64,000 nt of DNA from Oscillospiraceae bacterium (GTDB lineage: Bacteria; Bacillota; Clostridia; Oscillospirales; Acutalibacteraceae). The stretch covers positions 160,796-224,795 of the forward strand of contig SVOS01000002.1 of assembly GCA_015066245.1 (NCBI GenBank), read 5' to 3'. Under the pieces are notes generated by a model that worked only from the letters and a program-made list of their open reading frames with translations, did not search any database and was not told the origin of the DNA. Below are positions 8,896-16,870 of this stretch, piece after piece; position 1 is the stretch's first letter; the number at the start of each line of letters is the position of its first letter. Both the position numbers and the translations under genes were made by a program.

Positions 8896-9354
8896 TTAAA
8901 TCAGTTTATCAAGTTCAATTAATAATTTACTTTTCATTTCTGATAATTCTTTTTCCGAGGGCCGATTGGCGTCACTGTACATTTTGTCCATAGGATACCA
9001 CCAAACAGGGCCTTTTCCGTTGTTGCCATAATTTTCTATGTCTCCCTCTTTACGTGGAAACAAATGCCAATGAAGATGGGTTTCACCGTTTCCAAGGAGT
9101 TCATAATTCATTTTTTCTGCACCGAAGGCTGCCGAAACTGCTTGAGCAACTATAGACATTTCTTCTAAAAATTTGATTTTGTAAGAATGTTCCAAGTTGA
9201 ATAATTCAGTTATATGTTCTTTACACAGAAATAAAGTGTAGCCTTTAAAATGTTGATTGTCACCAATAACCACAAATCCCGTTTGAAGTTCTTTAACAAA
9301 GTAAGGATTGGTGCCGTTTTTGATCATATTGATTCTATCGCAAATAAAACACAT
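8896..9354 (-). CDS. HIT family protein
   Basis: A 152-residue histidine-triad protein of the nucleotide hydrolase/transferase superfamily. The triad is His93-x-His95-x-His97 in HLHWHLFPR, preceded by LLGNGETH as in HIT proteins; N-terminal CFICDRI gives a Cys pair. The C-terminal 50 residues (WWYPMD onward) extend beyond the core. The substrate cannot be told from sequence; nucleoside phosphoramidates or dinucleotide polyphosphates are usual. An AAAGGAA site precedes the ATG. A hairpin array lies directly upstream. Confidence 0.85.
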   Translation of the reverse strand: MCFICDRINMIKNGTNPYFVKELQTGFVVIGDNQHFKGYTLFLCKEHITELFNLEHSYKIKFLEEMSIVAQAVSAAFGAEKMNYELLGNGETHLHWHLFPRKEGDIENYGNNGKGPVWWYPMDKMYSDANRPSEKELSEMKSKLLIELDKLI

Positions 9355-9376
9355 TTTGTGTTCCTTTCAGCGTTAC

Positions 9377-9448
9377 ATTATCGCATCTTTTTAAAGATAT
9401 ATCGCGTGTTTACACATATCGCAAATTCTCACAGAGAATTTATATCGC
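9377..9448. repeat. hairpin array C: ATATCGC boxes alternating with palindromes
   Basis: Four boxes in one orientation (TTATCGC 9378-9384; ATATCGC at 9399-9405, 9416-9422, 9442-9448) separate three different perfect palindromes: ATCTTTttAAAGAT (9385-9398), GTGTttACAC (9406-9415) and AAATTCTCacaGAGAATTT (9423-9441). Nothing lies between box and palindrome. The array sits between the prs terminator and the HIT gene. It is related to the arrays at 22161-22330 and 55185-55338. Confidence 0.85.
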
Positions 9449-9454
9449 TATATT

Positions 9455-9488
9455 AAAGGCGGCAAAGACAATCGTCAAAGCCGCCATT
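9455..9488 (-). terminator. probable terminator of the glmU-prs unit
   Basis: GGCGGC (9458-9463) and GCCGCC (9480-9485) pair, with an inner GAC/GTC continuation, followed on the minus strand by TTTAAT. The T-run is short, so efficiency is uncertain. Confidence 0.6.
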
Positions 9489-9500
9489 AAAAAATTCAGA

Positions 9501-10457
9501 TTAAGTAAAGAGGGGAGAAACAGGCTTGTCAGCGAAGATTCTCTCAATAGCCTCTGCAAATACAGGAGCAACAGGAAGAACTGTGTACTTGTCAAGCATA
9601 TTTTCCTCGGGAACGGGAACTGTATCAAGAAGGATAAGCTCTTTGATTACAGAGTTCTTGATTCTCTCTGTAGCAGGACCGGAAAGAACTGCATGAGTTG
9701 CACAAGCATAAACCTCAAGAGCACCGTTGTCGATAACTGCCTGAGCAGCGTTGCAGAGTGTACCTGCTGTATCGATCATATCGTCAACAAGGATAACCTT
9801 CTTGCCTTCAATATCGCCGATGATGTTCATAACCTCAGAAACATTTGCCTTAGGTCTGCGCTTGTCGATGATTGCAAGAGGACAACCAATCTTAGCAGCA
9901 AAGTTTCTGGAACGTGTAACAGAACCAAGGTCAGGAGAAACAACAACAAAACCCTCGGGGTCTTTGCCAATCTTCTTCTTCATGTGGTTAGCAAGCATGG
10001 GAGCACCGAAAAGGTGGTCAACAGGGATATCAAAGAAGCCCTGGATCTGGTTTGCGTGAAGGTCCATTGTAAGAACTCTGTCTGCGCCTGCAGCTGTAAT
10101 GAGGTCAGCACAAAGCTTAGCTGAAATCGGATCTCTTGCCTTAGCTTTTCTGTCCTGACGAGCGTAGCCGAAGTAGGGCATAACAGCGGTAATGCTTGCA
10201 GCAGATGCACGCTTTAAAGCGTCGATCATAATGAGCATTTCCATAAGGTTGTCGTTAACAGGTGTGCAAGTAGACTGAACTACAAAACACTCACTACCAC
10301 GAACGGACTCGTGAAGTGAAACGGAAATCTCACCGTCGCTGAATTTTGTGCAGCTACTCTTACCTAAAGGTAAACCGAGGCAGCCTGCAACACCCTGAGC
10401 TAAGCTGGGGTTTGAGTTACCTGAGAAAATCTTAATGTCCTTACCGTGAAAAATCAT
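9501..10457 (-). CDS. prs: ribose-phosphate pyrophosphokinase
   Basis: A 318-residue PRPP synthetase, making PRPP from ribose 5-phosphate and ATP for nucleotide, His and Trp synthesis. Motifs: FSDGEISV, the YFGYARQDRK flexible-loop region, DLHANQIQGFF, and the PRPP-binding VILVDDMIDTAGT. Full family length. An AAGGGGA site precedes the ATG. It lies 45 bases after a GlmU-type nucleotidyltransferase, echoing the glmU-prs pair of Bacillus. Confidence 0.96.
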   Translation of the reverse strand: MIFHGKDIKIFSGNSNPSLAQGVAGCLGLPLGKSSCTKFSDGEISVSLHESVRGSECFVVQSTCTPVNDNLMEMLIMIDALKRASAASITAVMPYFGYARQDRKAKARDPISAKLCADLITAAGADRVLTMDLHANQIQGFFDIPVDHLFGAPMLANHMKKKIGKDPEGFVVVSPDLGSVTRSRNFAAKIGCPLAIIDKRRPKANVSEVMNIIGDIEGKKVILVDDMIDTAGTLCNAAQAVIDNGALEVYACATHAVLSGPATERIKNSVIKELILLDTVPVPEENMLDKYTVLPVAPVFAEAIERIFADKPVSPLFT

Positions 10458-10502
10458 GTGTTTATTCCCCTTTATAAAAATAATAAAGTTTTACTGAGTT
10501 AA

Positions 10503-11252
10503 TTATGCACCATAGCCTTTAGCTATGGCAATTTCCTCTAATCCTTTTAACTGCTCAGGGTCGTTGGCACCAAGTACAGTATCGGGATTCTCGGCAATAT
10601 ATACAGAAACTCTCTTGCCGTCGCCAATAAGAATCTTAAGTGCATCGGGAAGATAGTATTCTTTTGCATTGTTATCTGATGTGATTCTGTCCAGTACTGA
10701 GAGAAGTCCTTCAGTATCGAACCAGTAGCCGCCTGAGTTGATCTCTTTTACTTTAAGTGTTTCCTCATCGGCGTCCTTCTGTTCTACGATTGCTTTTAAA
10801 GAGCCGTCAGCTTCTCTGACGATTCTGCCGTAACCCTGAGGGTCATCAATAACTGCAGAAATAACAGTAGCCTTAGCATCTGTTCTGGTATGTTCGTCAT
10901 AAGCTTTGGCAATAGTGTCGGCATCCATAAATGGAGCGTCACCGCCCAGAATAACAACAGAGCCCTTGTTTTCCTTAAGAAAATCCTTAGCCATCATAAC
11001 AGCGTGGCCTGTACCAAGTCTCTCTGCTTGATAAGCAGTCTTGATTTCATAGGGGAGAGTGGTGAGATATTCGTCGATATACTCTTTTGCAAAACCTTTG
11101 ATAACACAGATGTTATCAATACCGGCACCCTTTACTGCGTCAATTACCCACTGAAGCATAGGCTTTGAGAGAACCTCGCAAAGAGTTTTGGGTTTGAGGC
11201 TTTTCATTCGCTTGCCTTCGCCGCCTGCCAGAATAAGAGCACACTTGCTCAT
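10503..11252 (-). CDS. GlmU-type uridyltransferase lacking the acetyltransferase half
   Basis: A 249-residue nucleotidyltransferase with LAGGEGKRMKS at the N-terminus, LGTGHAVMMA, the metal-binding GGDAPFM, GYGRIVRE and EINSGGYWF, all as in the N-terminal pyrophosphorylase half of GlmU, which makes UDP-GlcNAc from GlcNAc-1-P and UTP. Bacterial GlmU is normally about 450 residues with a left-handed beta-helix acetyltransferase; here the protein ends after the uridyltransferase domain. The protein at 54518-55183 carries GlmU-acetyltransferase-like sequence and may supply the second activity. Neighbour of prs, as for bifunctional glmU in Bacillus. A related sugar nucleotidyltransferase specificity cannot be excluded. 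Confidence 0.8.
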   Translation of the reverse strand: MSKCALILAGGEGKRMKSLKPKTLCEVLSKPMLQWVIDAVKGAGIDNICVIKGFAKEYIDEYLTTLPYEIKTAYQAERLGTGHAVMMAKDFLKENKGSVVILGGDAPFMDADTIAKAYDEHTRTDAKATVISAVIDDPQGYGRIVREADGSLKAIVEQKDADEETLKVKEINSGGYWFDTEGLLSVLDRITSDNNAKEYYLPDALKILIGDGKRVSVYIAENPDTVLGANDPEQLKGLEEIAIAKGYGA

Positions 11253-11321
11253 ACATCACAACTCCCTTTTGGTTTATATAAAGGAAAAGCATATCTGTAC
11301 AACGTAATAACAGATACTAAC

Positions 11322-11349
11322 ATTATCGCATAAAAAATAGATTTTTCAA
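11322..11349 (-). promoter_or_regulatory. promoter of the glmU(N)-prs unit
   Basis: On the minus strand TTGAAA (11344-11349) and GATAAT (11322-11327) are 16 bases apart, with a TGC extended -10. Leader of about 60 bases. Confidence 0.6.
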
Positions 11350-11474
11350 GGTGCTTTGACTACTTTTTTTGATTTTTGTTATAGATAAACAAATTGTTCC
11401 GATTAATTTTTAAATATTGGTTACATTTTTTGTCAAAATAGTTTCAAAAAAATATGGCATTTTTGAAGTTTATT

Positions 11475-11588
11475 TGTTATAATAACTTTTAGGCATGAGT
11501 AGGCGGGGAAAATCCGCCGTAAATGCGTGGCAGTTTTAACTATTTGCTGCCTATTAATACACATATTATTTAATTGGAGGTTTTTCAA
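11475..11588 (+). promoter_or_regulatory. extended -10 promoter and structured leader of ppdK
   Basis: An extended -10 TGTTATAAT (11475-11483) has only a weak -35. The predicted start near 11490 coincides with a compact fold: TAGGCA (11490-11495) can close with TGCCTA (11548-11553), enclosing a GCAT/ATGC plus GGCGG/CCGCC hairpin (11502-11518) and a GGCAG/CTGCC alternative (11529-11551). GGAGG follows at 11576. The rest of the 335-base gap from 11253 is AT-rich with the divergent glmU promoter. Confidence 0.45.
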
Positions 11589-14213
11589 ATGAGCCACAAG
11601 TATGTTTACCTCTTTTCAGAGGGTAACGCAACAATGCGTGAAATTCTTGGCGGTAAGGGTGCTAACCTTGCAGAGATGACTTCTCTTGGTCTTCCCGTTC
11701 CCCAGGGCTTCACAATTTCCACAGAGGCTTGCACACAGTACTATGAGGATGGCCGCAAGATCAACGATGAGATCCAGGCACAGATCATGGAGTACATCGT
11801 AAAGATGGAGGCTATCACAGGCAAGAAGTTCGGTGACCTCGAGAATCCCCTTCTCGTTTCCGTTCGTTCCGGTGCACGTGCATCTATGCCCGGTATGATG
11901 GACACAATCCTCAACCTTGGTCTTAATGAGGATGTTGTTAATGTTATGGCTACAAAGTCCGGCAATGCTCGTTGGGCTTGGGACTGCTACAGAAGATTTA
12001 TCCAGATGTACTCCGACGTTGTTATGGAAGTTGGTAAGAAGTACTTCGAGGAGCTCATCGATAAGATGAAAGAGGAGAAGGGTGTTACTCAGGACGTAGA
12101 CCTTACAGCTGAGGACCTTCAGACTCTCGCAGGCCAGTTTAAGGCTGAGTATAAAGCAAAGATCGGTAAGGACTTCCCCACAGATCCCAAGGAGCAGCTC
12201 ATGGGCGCTGTTGAGGCTGTATTCCGTTCTTGGGACAACCCCCGTGCAAACGTTTACCGTCGTGACAACGATATTCCCTACAGCTGGGGTACTGCTGTTA
12301 ACGTACAGATGATGGCATTCGGTAACATGGGTGACGATTGCGGTACAGGTGTTGCATTTACACGTGACCCCGCAACAGGCGACAAGGGCCTCATGGGTGA
12401 GTTCCTTGTAAACGCTCAGGGTGAGGACGTTGTTGCTGGCGTTCGTACTCCCATGCCCATCGCTCAGATGGCAGAGAAGTTCCCCGAGGCTTACGAGCAG
12501 TTCGTAGCTGTTTGCGCAAAGCTCGAGGACCACTACAGAGATATGCAGGATATGGAGTTCACAGTTGAGGCTGGTAAGCTCTATATGCTTCAGACTAGAA
12601 ACGGTAAGAGAACAGCTAAGGCTGCTCTTAAGATTGCTTGTGACCTCGTTGACGAAGGTATGATCGATGAGAAGCAGGCAGTTGCTATGATCGACCCCAG
12701 AAACCTTGACACACTTCTCCATCCCCAGTTCGACCAGAAGGCTCTTAAGGCTGCTACACCTGCAGGCAAGGGTCTCGGTGCATCTCCCGGTGCTGCTTGC
12801 GGTAAGGTAGTATTTACTGCAGAAGACGCTGAAGAGTGGAACAACCGCGGTGAGAAGGTTATCCTCGTTCGTCTTGAGACATCTCCCGAGGATATCACAG
12901 GTATGAAGGCTTCTCAGGGTATCCTCACAGTTCGTGGCGGTATGACCTCCCACGCAGCTGTTGTTGCTCGTGGTATGGGTACATGCTGTGTATCCGGCTG
13001 CGGCGAAATCAAGATGGACGAAGAGAACAAGAAGTTCGAGCTCGCAGGTAAGACATACGTTGAGGGCGACTACATCTCCATCGATGGTTCCACAGGTAAC
13101 ATCTATGACGGCATCATTCCCACAGTTGACGCTGAGATCGCTGGCGAGTTCGGCAGAATCATGGCTTGGGCTGATGAGTTCAGAACACTTAAGGTTAGAA
13201 CAAATGCAGATACACCTGCAGACGCTAAGAAGGCTCGTGAGCTCGGCGCTGAGGGTATCGGTCTCTGCCGTACAGAGCACATGTTCTTCGAGGCTGACAG
13301 AATTGCAGCATTCAGAGAGATGATCTGTGCTGATACAGTTGAGGCTAGAGAGGCAGCTCTTGATAAGATTCTTCCTTATCAGCAGGGCGACTTCGAGGCT
13401 CTCTACGAGGCACTCGAGGGCAACCCCGTTTGCATCCGTTTCCTTGATCCTCCTCTCCACGAGTTCGTTCCCACAGAGGAAGCTGACATTGCAGCTCTCG
13501 CAGAGGCTCAGGGCAAGACAGTTGCTGACATCAAGGCTCTTATCGCTTCTCTCCACGAGTTCAACCCCATGATGGGTCACCGTGGCTGCCGTCTTGCAGT
13601 AACATATCCTGAAATTGCAAAGATGCAGACAAAGGCTGTTATCCGTGCAGCTATCAACGTTAAGAAGGCACACGCAGACTGGAACATCGTTCCCGAAATC
13701 ATGATCCCCCTCACAGGTGAGGTTAAGGAAATGAAGTTCGTTAAGGACGTAGTTGTAGCTACAGCTGATGCAGAAATCGCAGCAGCAGGCGTAGAGCTCA
13801 AGTACGAAGTTGGTACAATGATGGAGATCCCCAGAGCTTGTCTCACAGCAGATCAGATTGCTACAGAGGCTGAGTTCTTCTGCTTCGGTACTAACGACCT
13901 TACTCAGATGACATTCGGCTTCAGCCGTGATGACGCTGGCAAGTTCCTCTCTGCTTACTATGATACAAAGATTTATGAGAACGATCCCTTCGCAAAGCTC
14001 GACCAGACAGGTGTTGGTCAGCTCATGGAGATGGCTATCGCTAAGGGTAAGGCAACTCGTCCCGAGATTCACTGCGGTATCTGCGGTGAGCACGGCGGTG
14101 ACCCCGTATCCGTTGAGTTCTGCCACAAGATCGGCCTCGACTATGTATCTTGCTCTCCCTTCCGTGTTCCCATCGCTCGCCTCGCAGCAGCTCAGGCAGC
14201 TATCAAGGGCTAA
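11589..14213 (+). CDS. ppdK: pyruvate, phosphate dikinase
   Basis: An 874-residue PPDK interconverting pyruvate + ATP + Pi with PEP + AMP + PPi, central to PPi-linked glycolysis in anaerobes. The ATG at 11589 is chosen over an upstream TTG because GGAGG lies eight bases before it and the protein then begins MSHKYVYLFSEG as expected. Domains: ATP-grasp (about 1-340), the swivelling phosphohistidine domain with catalytic His near residue 454 in GGMTSHAAVVARG, and the PEP/pyruvate TIM barrel with the catalytic Cys near 830 in CGICGEHGG. Codon use is strongly biased to a small preferred set, suggesting very high expression; this bias also creates a stop-free antisense frame. Confidence 0.97.
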   Translation: MSHKYVYLFSEGNATMREILGGKGANLAEMTSLGLPVPQGFTISTEACTQYYEDGRKINDEIQAQIMEYIVKMEAITGKKFGDLENPLLVSVRSGARASMPGMMDTILNLGLNEDVVNVMATKSGNARWAWDCYRRFIQMYSDVVMEVGKKYFEELIDKMKEEKGVTQDVDLTAEDLQTLAGQFKAEYKAKIGKDFPTDPKEQLMGAVEAVFRSWDNPRANVYRRDNDIPYSWGTAVNVQMMAFGNMGDDCGTGVAFTRDPATGDKGLMGEFLVNAQGEDVVAGVRTPMPIAQMAEKFPEAYEQFVAVCAKLEDHYRDMQDMEFTVEAGKLYMLQTRNGKRTAKAALKIACDLVDEGMIDEKQAVAMIDPRNLDTLLHPQFDQKALKAATPAGKGLGASPGAACGKVVFTAEDAEEWNNRGEKVILVRLETSPEDITGMKASQGILTVRGGMTSHAAVVARGMGTCCVSGCGEIKMDEENKKFELAGKTYVEGDYISIDGSTGNIYDGIIPTVDAEIAGEFGRIMAWADEFRTLKVRTNADTPADAKKARELGAEGIGLCRTEHMFFEADRIAAFREMICADTVEAREAALDKILPYQQGDFEALYEALEGNPVCIRFLDPPLHEFVPTEEADIAALAEAQGKTVADIKALIASLHEFNPMMGHRGCRLAVTYPEIAKMQTKAVIRAAINVKKAHADWNIVPEIMIPLTGEVKEMKFVKDVVVATADAEIAAAGVELKYEVGTMMEIPRACLTADQIATEAEFFCFGTNDLTQMTFGFSRDDAGKFLSAYYDTKIYENDPFAKLDQTGVGQLMEMAIAKGKATRPEIHCGICGEHGGDPVSVEFCHKIGLDYVSCSPFRVPIARLAAAQAAIKG

Positions 14214-14261
14214 TACCTAAGGTAAGCAAATATACAATAGTATAGCTCAATAAATAAAACT

Positions 14262-14294
14262 ATCCCCATCCGAGAAATCGGGTGGGGATTTTTG
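14262..14294 (+). terminator. terminator of ppdK
   Basis: ATCCCCATCC and GGGTGGGGAT form a 10-bp stem (one wobble) with an 8-base loop, followed by TTTTTG. Confidence 0.85.
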
Positions 14295-14298
14295 CGTA

Positions 14299-14327
14299 TT
14301 GCATTGGTTTTTGTTATGCAGTATAAT
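14299..14327 (+). promoter_or_regulatory. promoter of the unknown gene at 14354
   Basis: TTGCAT (14299-14304) and TATAAT (14322-14327) are 17 bases apart, giving a leader of about 20 bases. Confidence 0.7.
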
Positions 14328-14353
14328 TTTAGGGATGAGAGGGGAGGATGTAA

Positions 14354-15241
14354 ATGAGCTCTGAGAAAGAAAACTTAAAAAAGTATTACGAATTTGAGCT
14401 GAGGGACGGTTATCCTGTGTTTTCGGTTCAAAATATTCTGTTGCTGGAAGCGTTAATTAAATATAATTCTGATTATAGCGTTACCGCAGATGAGAATCAT
14501 CCTGAATTTGGCGAGTCCTATGCCGGTATACTTACAAAAGAGAGAGAATCATTCTTTGATTTTGTGTCGCGGGATAGTTTAAGAATACTTGAAACTGAAG
14601 CAGAAAAAATCAATAAAAACCCGGACACTGACGAAGAAGGCAGAGAAAAAGACTCTTTATACAAGGTAGTTCAGTCCATAGACAAAATCAACTCCACTCA
14701 TTTAATGTCCGAAGGTTCTTCTGTAAAAGTTCATAAGGGAATACTTAAAACCGTAGAGCGAATTAAAAGCATTGATAATTTAAAAGAGAGAATGAAAGCA
14801 GGAGACCCTTCTTTAGTACATGAAATTGCTTCGGCGGTGGAGACTAAATATAATTTTTCATTTGCGAGCAAGTTTTGCGTATATGTCTCAGAAATTGCTT
14901 TGGAAAAGTCCGATGCTTTCTGTATTTACGATAATGTTGTGCAGTCTGTGCTTCCGCTTTACATTCATAGATATGTAGGCAAGGACGAAGCTGAAAAATA
15001 CTATAAAATTGTCAATAAAGGCAAGAAGAATGCAAGAGTTGAAAGTACCGTAAGCAATCTGAAATGTGAAAAGGGATATAAAGAATACCGGGATATAATC
15101 AACAGAATAATAAAGGGTGTTGAGGATAAGGATGACATTAAAATCACTTATTCTCAGTTTGACCACATGCTTTGGTATTACTTTAAAGGTTCAAAATTAA
15201 AGGTGCAGGAGGCACTCAACACCTTGCTAAAAGACAGCTGA
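14354..15241 (+). CDS. hypothetical protein
   Basis: A 295-residue, charged, mostly helical cytoplasmic protein with no signal peptide or TM segment. GGGGAGG six bases upstream supports the ATG at 14354. I do not recognise the family. The segment at about 165-200 (FSFASKFCVYV, then AFCIYDNVV) resembles a motif pair, F-x-SK..F followed by x-IYD-x-x-V, seen in several uncharacterised proteins that look distantly like helix-hairpin-helix folds; this is memory-based and weak. Single-gene unit with its own promoter, ending just before the promoter of the NAD genes. Confidence 0.6.
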   Translation: MSSEKENLKKYYEFELRDGYPVFSVQNILLLEALIKYNSDYSVTADENHPEFGESYAGILTKERESFFDFVSRDSLRILETEAEKINKNPDTDEEGREKDSLYKVVQSIDKINSTHLMSEGSSVKVHKGILKTVERIKSIDNLKERMKAGDPSLVHEIASAVETKYNFSFASKFCVYVSEIALEKSDAFCIYDNVVQSVLPLYIHRYVGKDEAEKYYKIVNKGKKNARVESTVSNLKCEKGYKEYRDIINRIIKGVEDKDDIKITYSQFDHMLWYYFKGSKLKVQEALNTLLKDS

Positions 15242-15248
15242 TGCTAAG

Positions 15249-15277
15249 TTTACATTTTTATAGTATGATGATATAAT
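15249..15277 (+). promoter_or_regulatory. promoter of the nicotinamidase-nadE unit
   Basis: TTTACA (15249-15254) and TATAAT (15272-15277) with a 17-base spacer. Confidence 0.75.
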
Positions 15278-15307
15278 GTATGTGTAAACTGTCGGATGGT
15301 GATAGAA

Positions 15308-15808
15308 ATGAAAAAAACACTTATTGTAATTGATATGCAGAATGATTTTATAGATATGGCTCTGGGTACACCTGAGGCGGTAGCGATTGTGCCGTTTGTG
15401 AAAGCTAAGATTGAGGAGTATGTAAAAAACGGCGACCAGGTTATTTTTACCCGTGATACTCATAATGATGATTACCTTGATACTCCCGAGGGCAAAAAAC
15501 TGCCCGTACCTCACTGTATTAAGGGTACAAAGGGTTGGGAGATTTATGACGGGCTGTATGTTGAGGGTGCTAAAGTTATTGACAAGCCCAACTTCGGATG
15601 GCCCCATTGGCGTGACGAAAACCTTGAGGACGTGGAGATTGTGGGACTTTGCACTGATATTTGTGTTGTGTCAAACGCACTTATTATCAAAGCAACTTTT
15701 CCCGATATCAACGTAAAGGTTGATAAAAGCTGCTGTGCAGGCGTAACGGTTGATAGCCACAATGCAGCGCTAAAAACAATGCAGATGTGCCAGATTGATG
15801 TAGTTTGA
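15308..15808 (+). CDS. pncA: isochorismatase-family hydrolase, probable nicotinamidase
   Basis: A 166-residue cysteine hydrolase. The ATG at 15308 is preferred to one 12 bases upstream because the GGTGA site is placed for it. The catalytic Asp-Lys-Cys set is visible: Asp9 in VIDMQNDF, Lys93 in VIDKPNFGW, and the nucleophile Cys119 in GLCTDICVV. His residues in TRDTHNDDY match the nicotinamidase metal site. The gene lies 14 bases upstream of NAD synthase, which makes nicotinamide salvage (nicotinamide to nicotinate) the most economical reading. Shorter than many PncA proteins, so another isochorismatase-like substrate remains possible. Confidence 0.8.
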   Translation: MKKTLIVIDMQNDFIDMALGTPEAVAIVPFVKAKIEEYVKNGDQVIFTRDTHNDDYLDTPEGKKLPVPHCIKGTKGWEIYDGLYVEGAKVIDKPNFGWPHWRDENLEDVEIVGLCTDICVVSNALIIKATFPDINVKVDKSCCAGVTVDSHNAALKTMQMCQIDVV

Positions 15809-15822
15809 TAAGGAGAATTAAG

Positions 15823-16554
15823 ATGTTTGATGCGTTGAAGGTTAAAAACCAGTGCGTGGACTGGATAAGAGATTTTTTTGAGAAAAACGGCAAAGACTGC
15901 AAGGCGGTTCTTGGTATTTCAGGCGGTAAGGACAGCTCTGTTGCAGCGGCACTTTGCGTAGAGGCTTTGGGCAAAGACAGGGTAGTGGGTGTTCTGATGC
16001 CTCAGGGTGTTCAGCACGATATTGATGCGGCTTATCTCCTTGTGAATCACCTTGGTATTAAGCATTACGAGGTTAATATTAAAGATGCGGTTGACGGTGT
16101 GCTCAAGAATATACCCGAGGACCTTGAGCTTACTCCTCAGTCATTGCAGAATCTTCCTCCACGAATCCGCATGTCCACAGTATACGCAATTTCTCAGAGC
16201 GTTAACGGCAGAGTGGTTAACACCTGCAATCTTTCAGAGGATTGGGTAGGATATTCAACCAGATACGGCGATTCCGTAGGTGATTTTTCACCCATGTCTA
16301 ACCTTACGGTTACCGAGGTTAAGGCTATCGGCCATATTTTAGGACTCCCCGAGGAGCTTGTTGAGAAAACTCCCATTGACGGACTCTGCGGCAAGAGCGA
16401 CGAAGAAAATTTAGGCTTCACTTATGCCGAGCTTGATGTGTATATCCGCACAGGTTACATTGAGGATAAGGCAAAAAAAGAGCTTATTGACAAAAAACAC
16501 AAGGCGAATCTCTTTAAGCTTCAGCTTATGCCTGTTTTTGAGCCTCAGTTCTGA
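15823..16554 (+). CDS. nadE: NAD synthase, ammonia-dependent type
   Basis: A 243-residue NAD synthase, amidating nicotinate adenine dinucleotide to NAD. The start ATG at 15823 has AAGGAGA seven bases upstream; an in-frame TTG further upstream is rejected. Motifs: the PP-loop SGGKDSSVAA near residue 35 (pyrophosphatase fold), NTCNLSEDWVGYSTRYGD, and the IDGLCGKSDEENLGF substrate loop. There is no glutaminase domain, so ammonia is the expected nitrogen donor. Paired with nicotinamidase it forms a short NAD salvage operon. Confidence 0.95.
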   Translation: MFDALKVKNQCVDWIRDFFEKNGKDCKAVLGISGGKDSSVAAALCVEALGKDRVVGVLMPQGVQHDIDAAYLLVNHLGIKHYEVNIKDAVDGVLKNIPEDLELTPQSLQNLPPRIRMSTVYAISQSVNGRVVNTCNLSEDWVGYSTRYGDSVGDFSPMSNLTVTEVKAIGHILGLPEELVEKTPIDGLCGKSDEENLGFTYAELDVYIRTGYIEDKAKKELIDKKHKANLFKLQLMPVFEPQF

Positions 16555-16561
16555 TAATTTC

Positions 16562-16592
16562 ACTGTCCTGCGTTTTTGCAGGGCAGTTTTTA
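16562..16592 (+). terminator. terminator of nadE
   Basis: ACTGTCCTGC and GCAGGGCAGT pair (one wobble) around a T-rich loop and are followed by a T-run. Confidence 0.85.
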
Positions 16593-16608
16593 TTCGCAGG
16601 GAGTTTTT

Positions 16609-16636
16609 TTGGACACAAAATATTGTAAAATATAAT
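16609..16636 (+). promoter_or_regulatory. promoter of a candidate small RNA
   Basis: TTGGAC (16609-16614) and TATAAT (16631-16636) with a 16-base spacer, inside a gene-free stretch and followed about 110 bases later by a terminator. Confidence 0.55.
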
Positions 16637-16642
16637 TGTGGT

Positions 16643-16752
16643 CAAAACCACGTTCATCTTTTACCCCTTTTCTTTCTTTAACCCCTTTAATTTTTGAAGG
16701 TATATGAAAAGAGAAAGCAGCTTCGGCTTAGTGCTGAGGCTGCTTTTTCATT
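16643..16752 (+). ncRNA. candidate CU-rich small RNA
   Basis: The 316-base gap between nadE and the CHAP gene holds a complete small transcription unit: promoter 16609-16636, about 70 unstructured bases rich in C and T (TTTTACCCCTTTTC, TTAACCCCTTTAA), then a terminator with arms AAAGCAGC / GCTGCTTT and a T-run (16714-16752). No ORF with a ribosome site lies in it. C-rich single-stranded stretches of this kind pair with AAAGGGG-type ribosome sites in known Gram-positive regulatory RNAs. The existence of the RNA is inferred. Confidence 0.4.
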
Positions 16753-16791
16753 TTGTTAATATAAAGTTAATTTATGAGCGAAAATCAGGTG

Positions 16792-16820
16792 TTGTCAATT
16801 TGTATTAATTGTGATAAAAT
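16792..16820 (+). promoter_or_regulatory. promoter of the CHAP-dockerin gene
   Basis: TTGTCA (16792-16797), 17-base spacer, TAAAAT (16815-16820) with an upstream TGA extended -10. Confidence 0.65.
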
Positions 16821-16870
16821 ATATATGAATGTGCGTAAATATTACTATGTTCGTTTAAGGAGTGGTTTGC

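Noticed and set aside
11616..14126. An 836-codon open frame antisense to ppdK
   Set aside because: It has no ribosome site, its translation is Cys/Leu/Thr-rich without domain signs, and it exactly mirrors the strongly biased codons of ppdK, which exclude antisense stops.
15227..15607. A 126-codon minus-strand frame over the pncA start
   Set aside because: It overlaps the pncA promoter and coding region antisense, without a ribosome site or recognisable domains.
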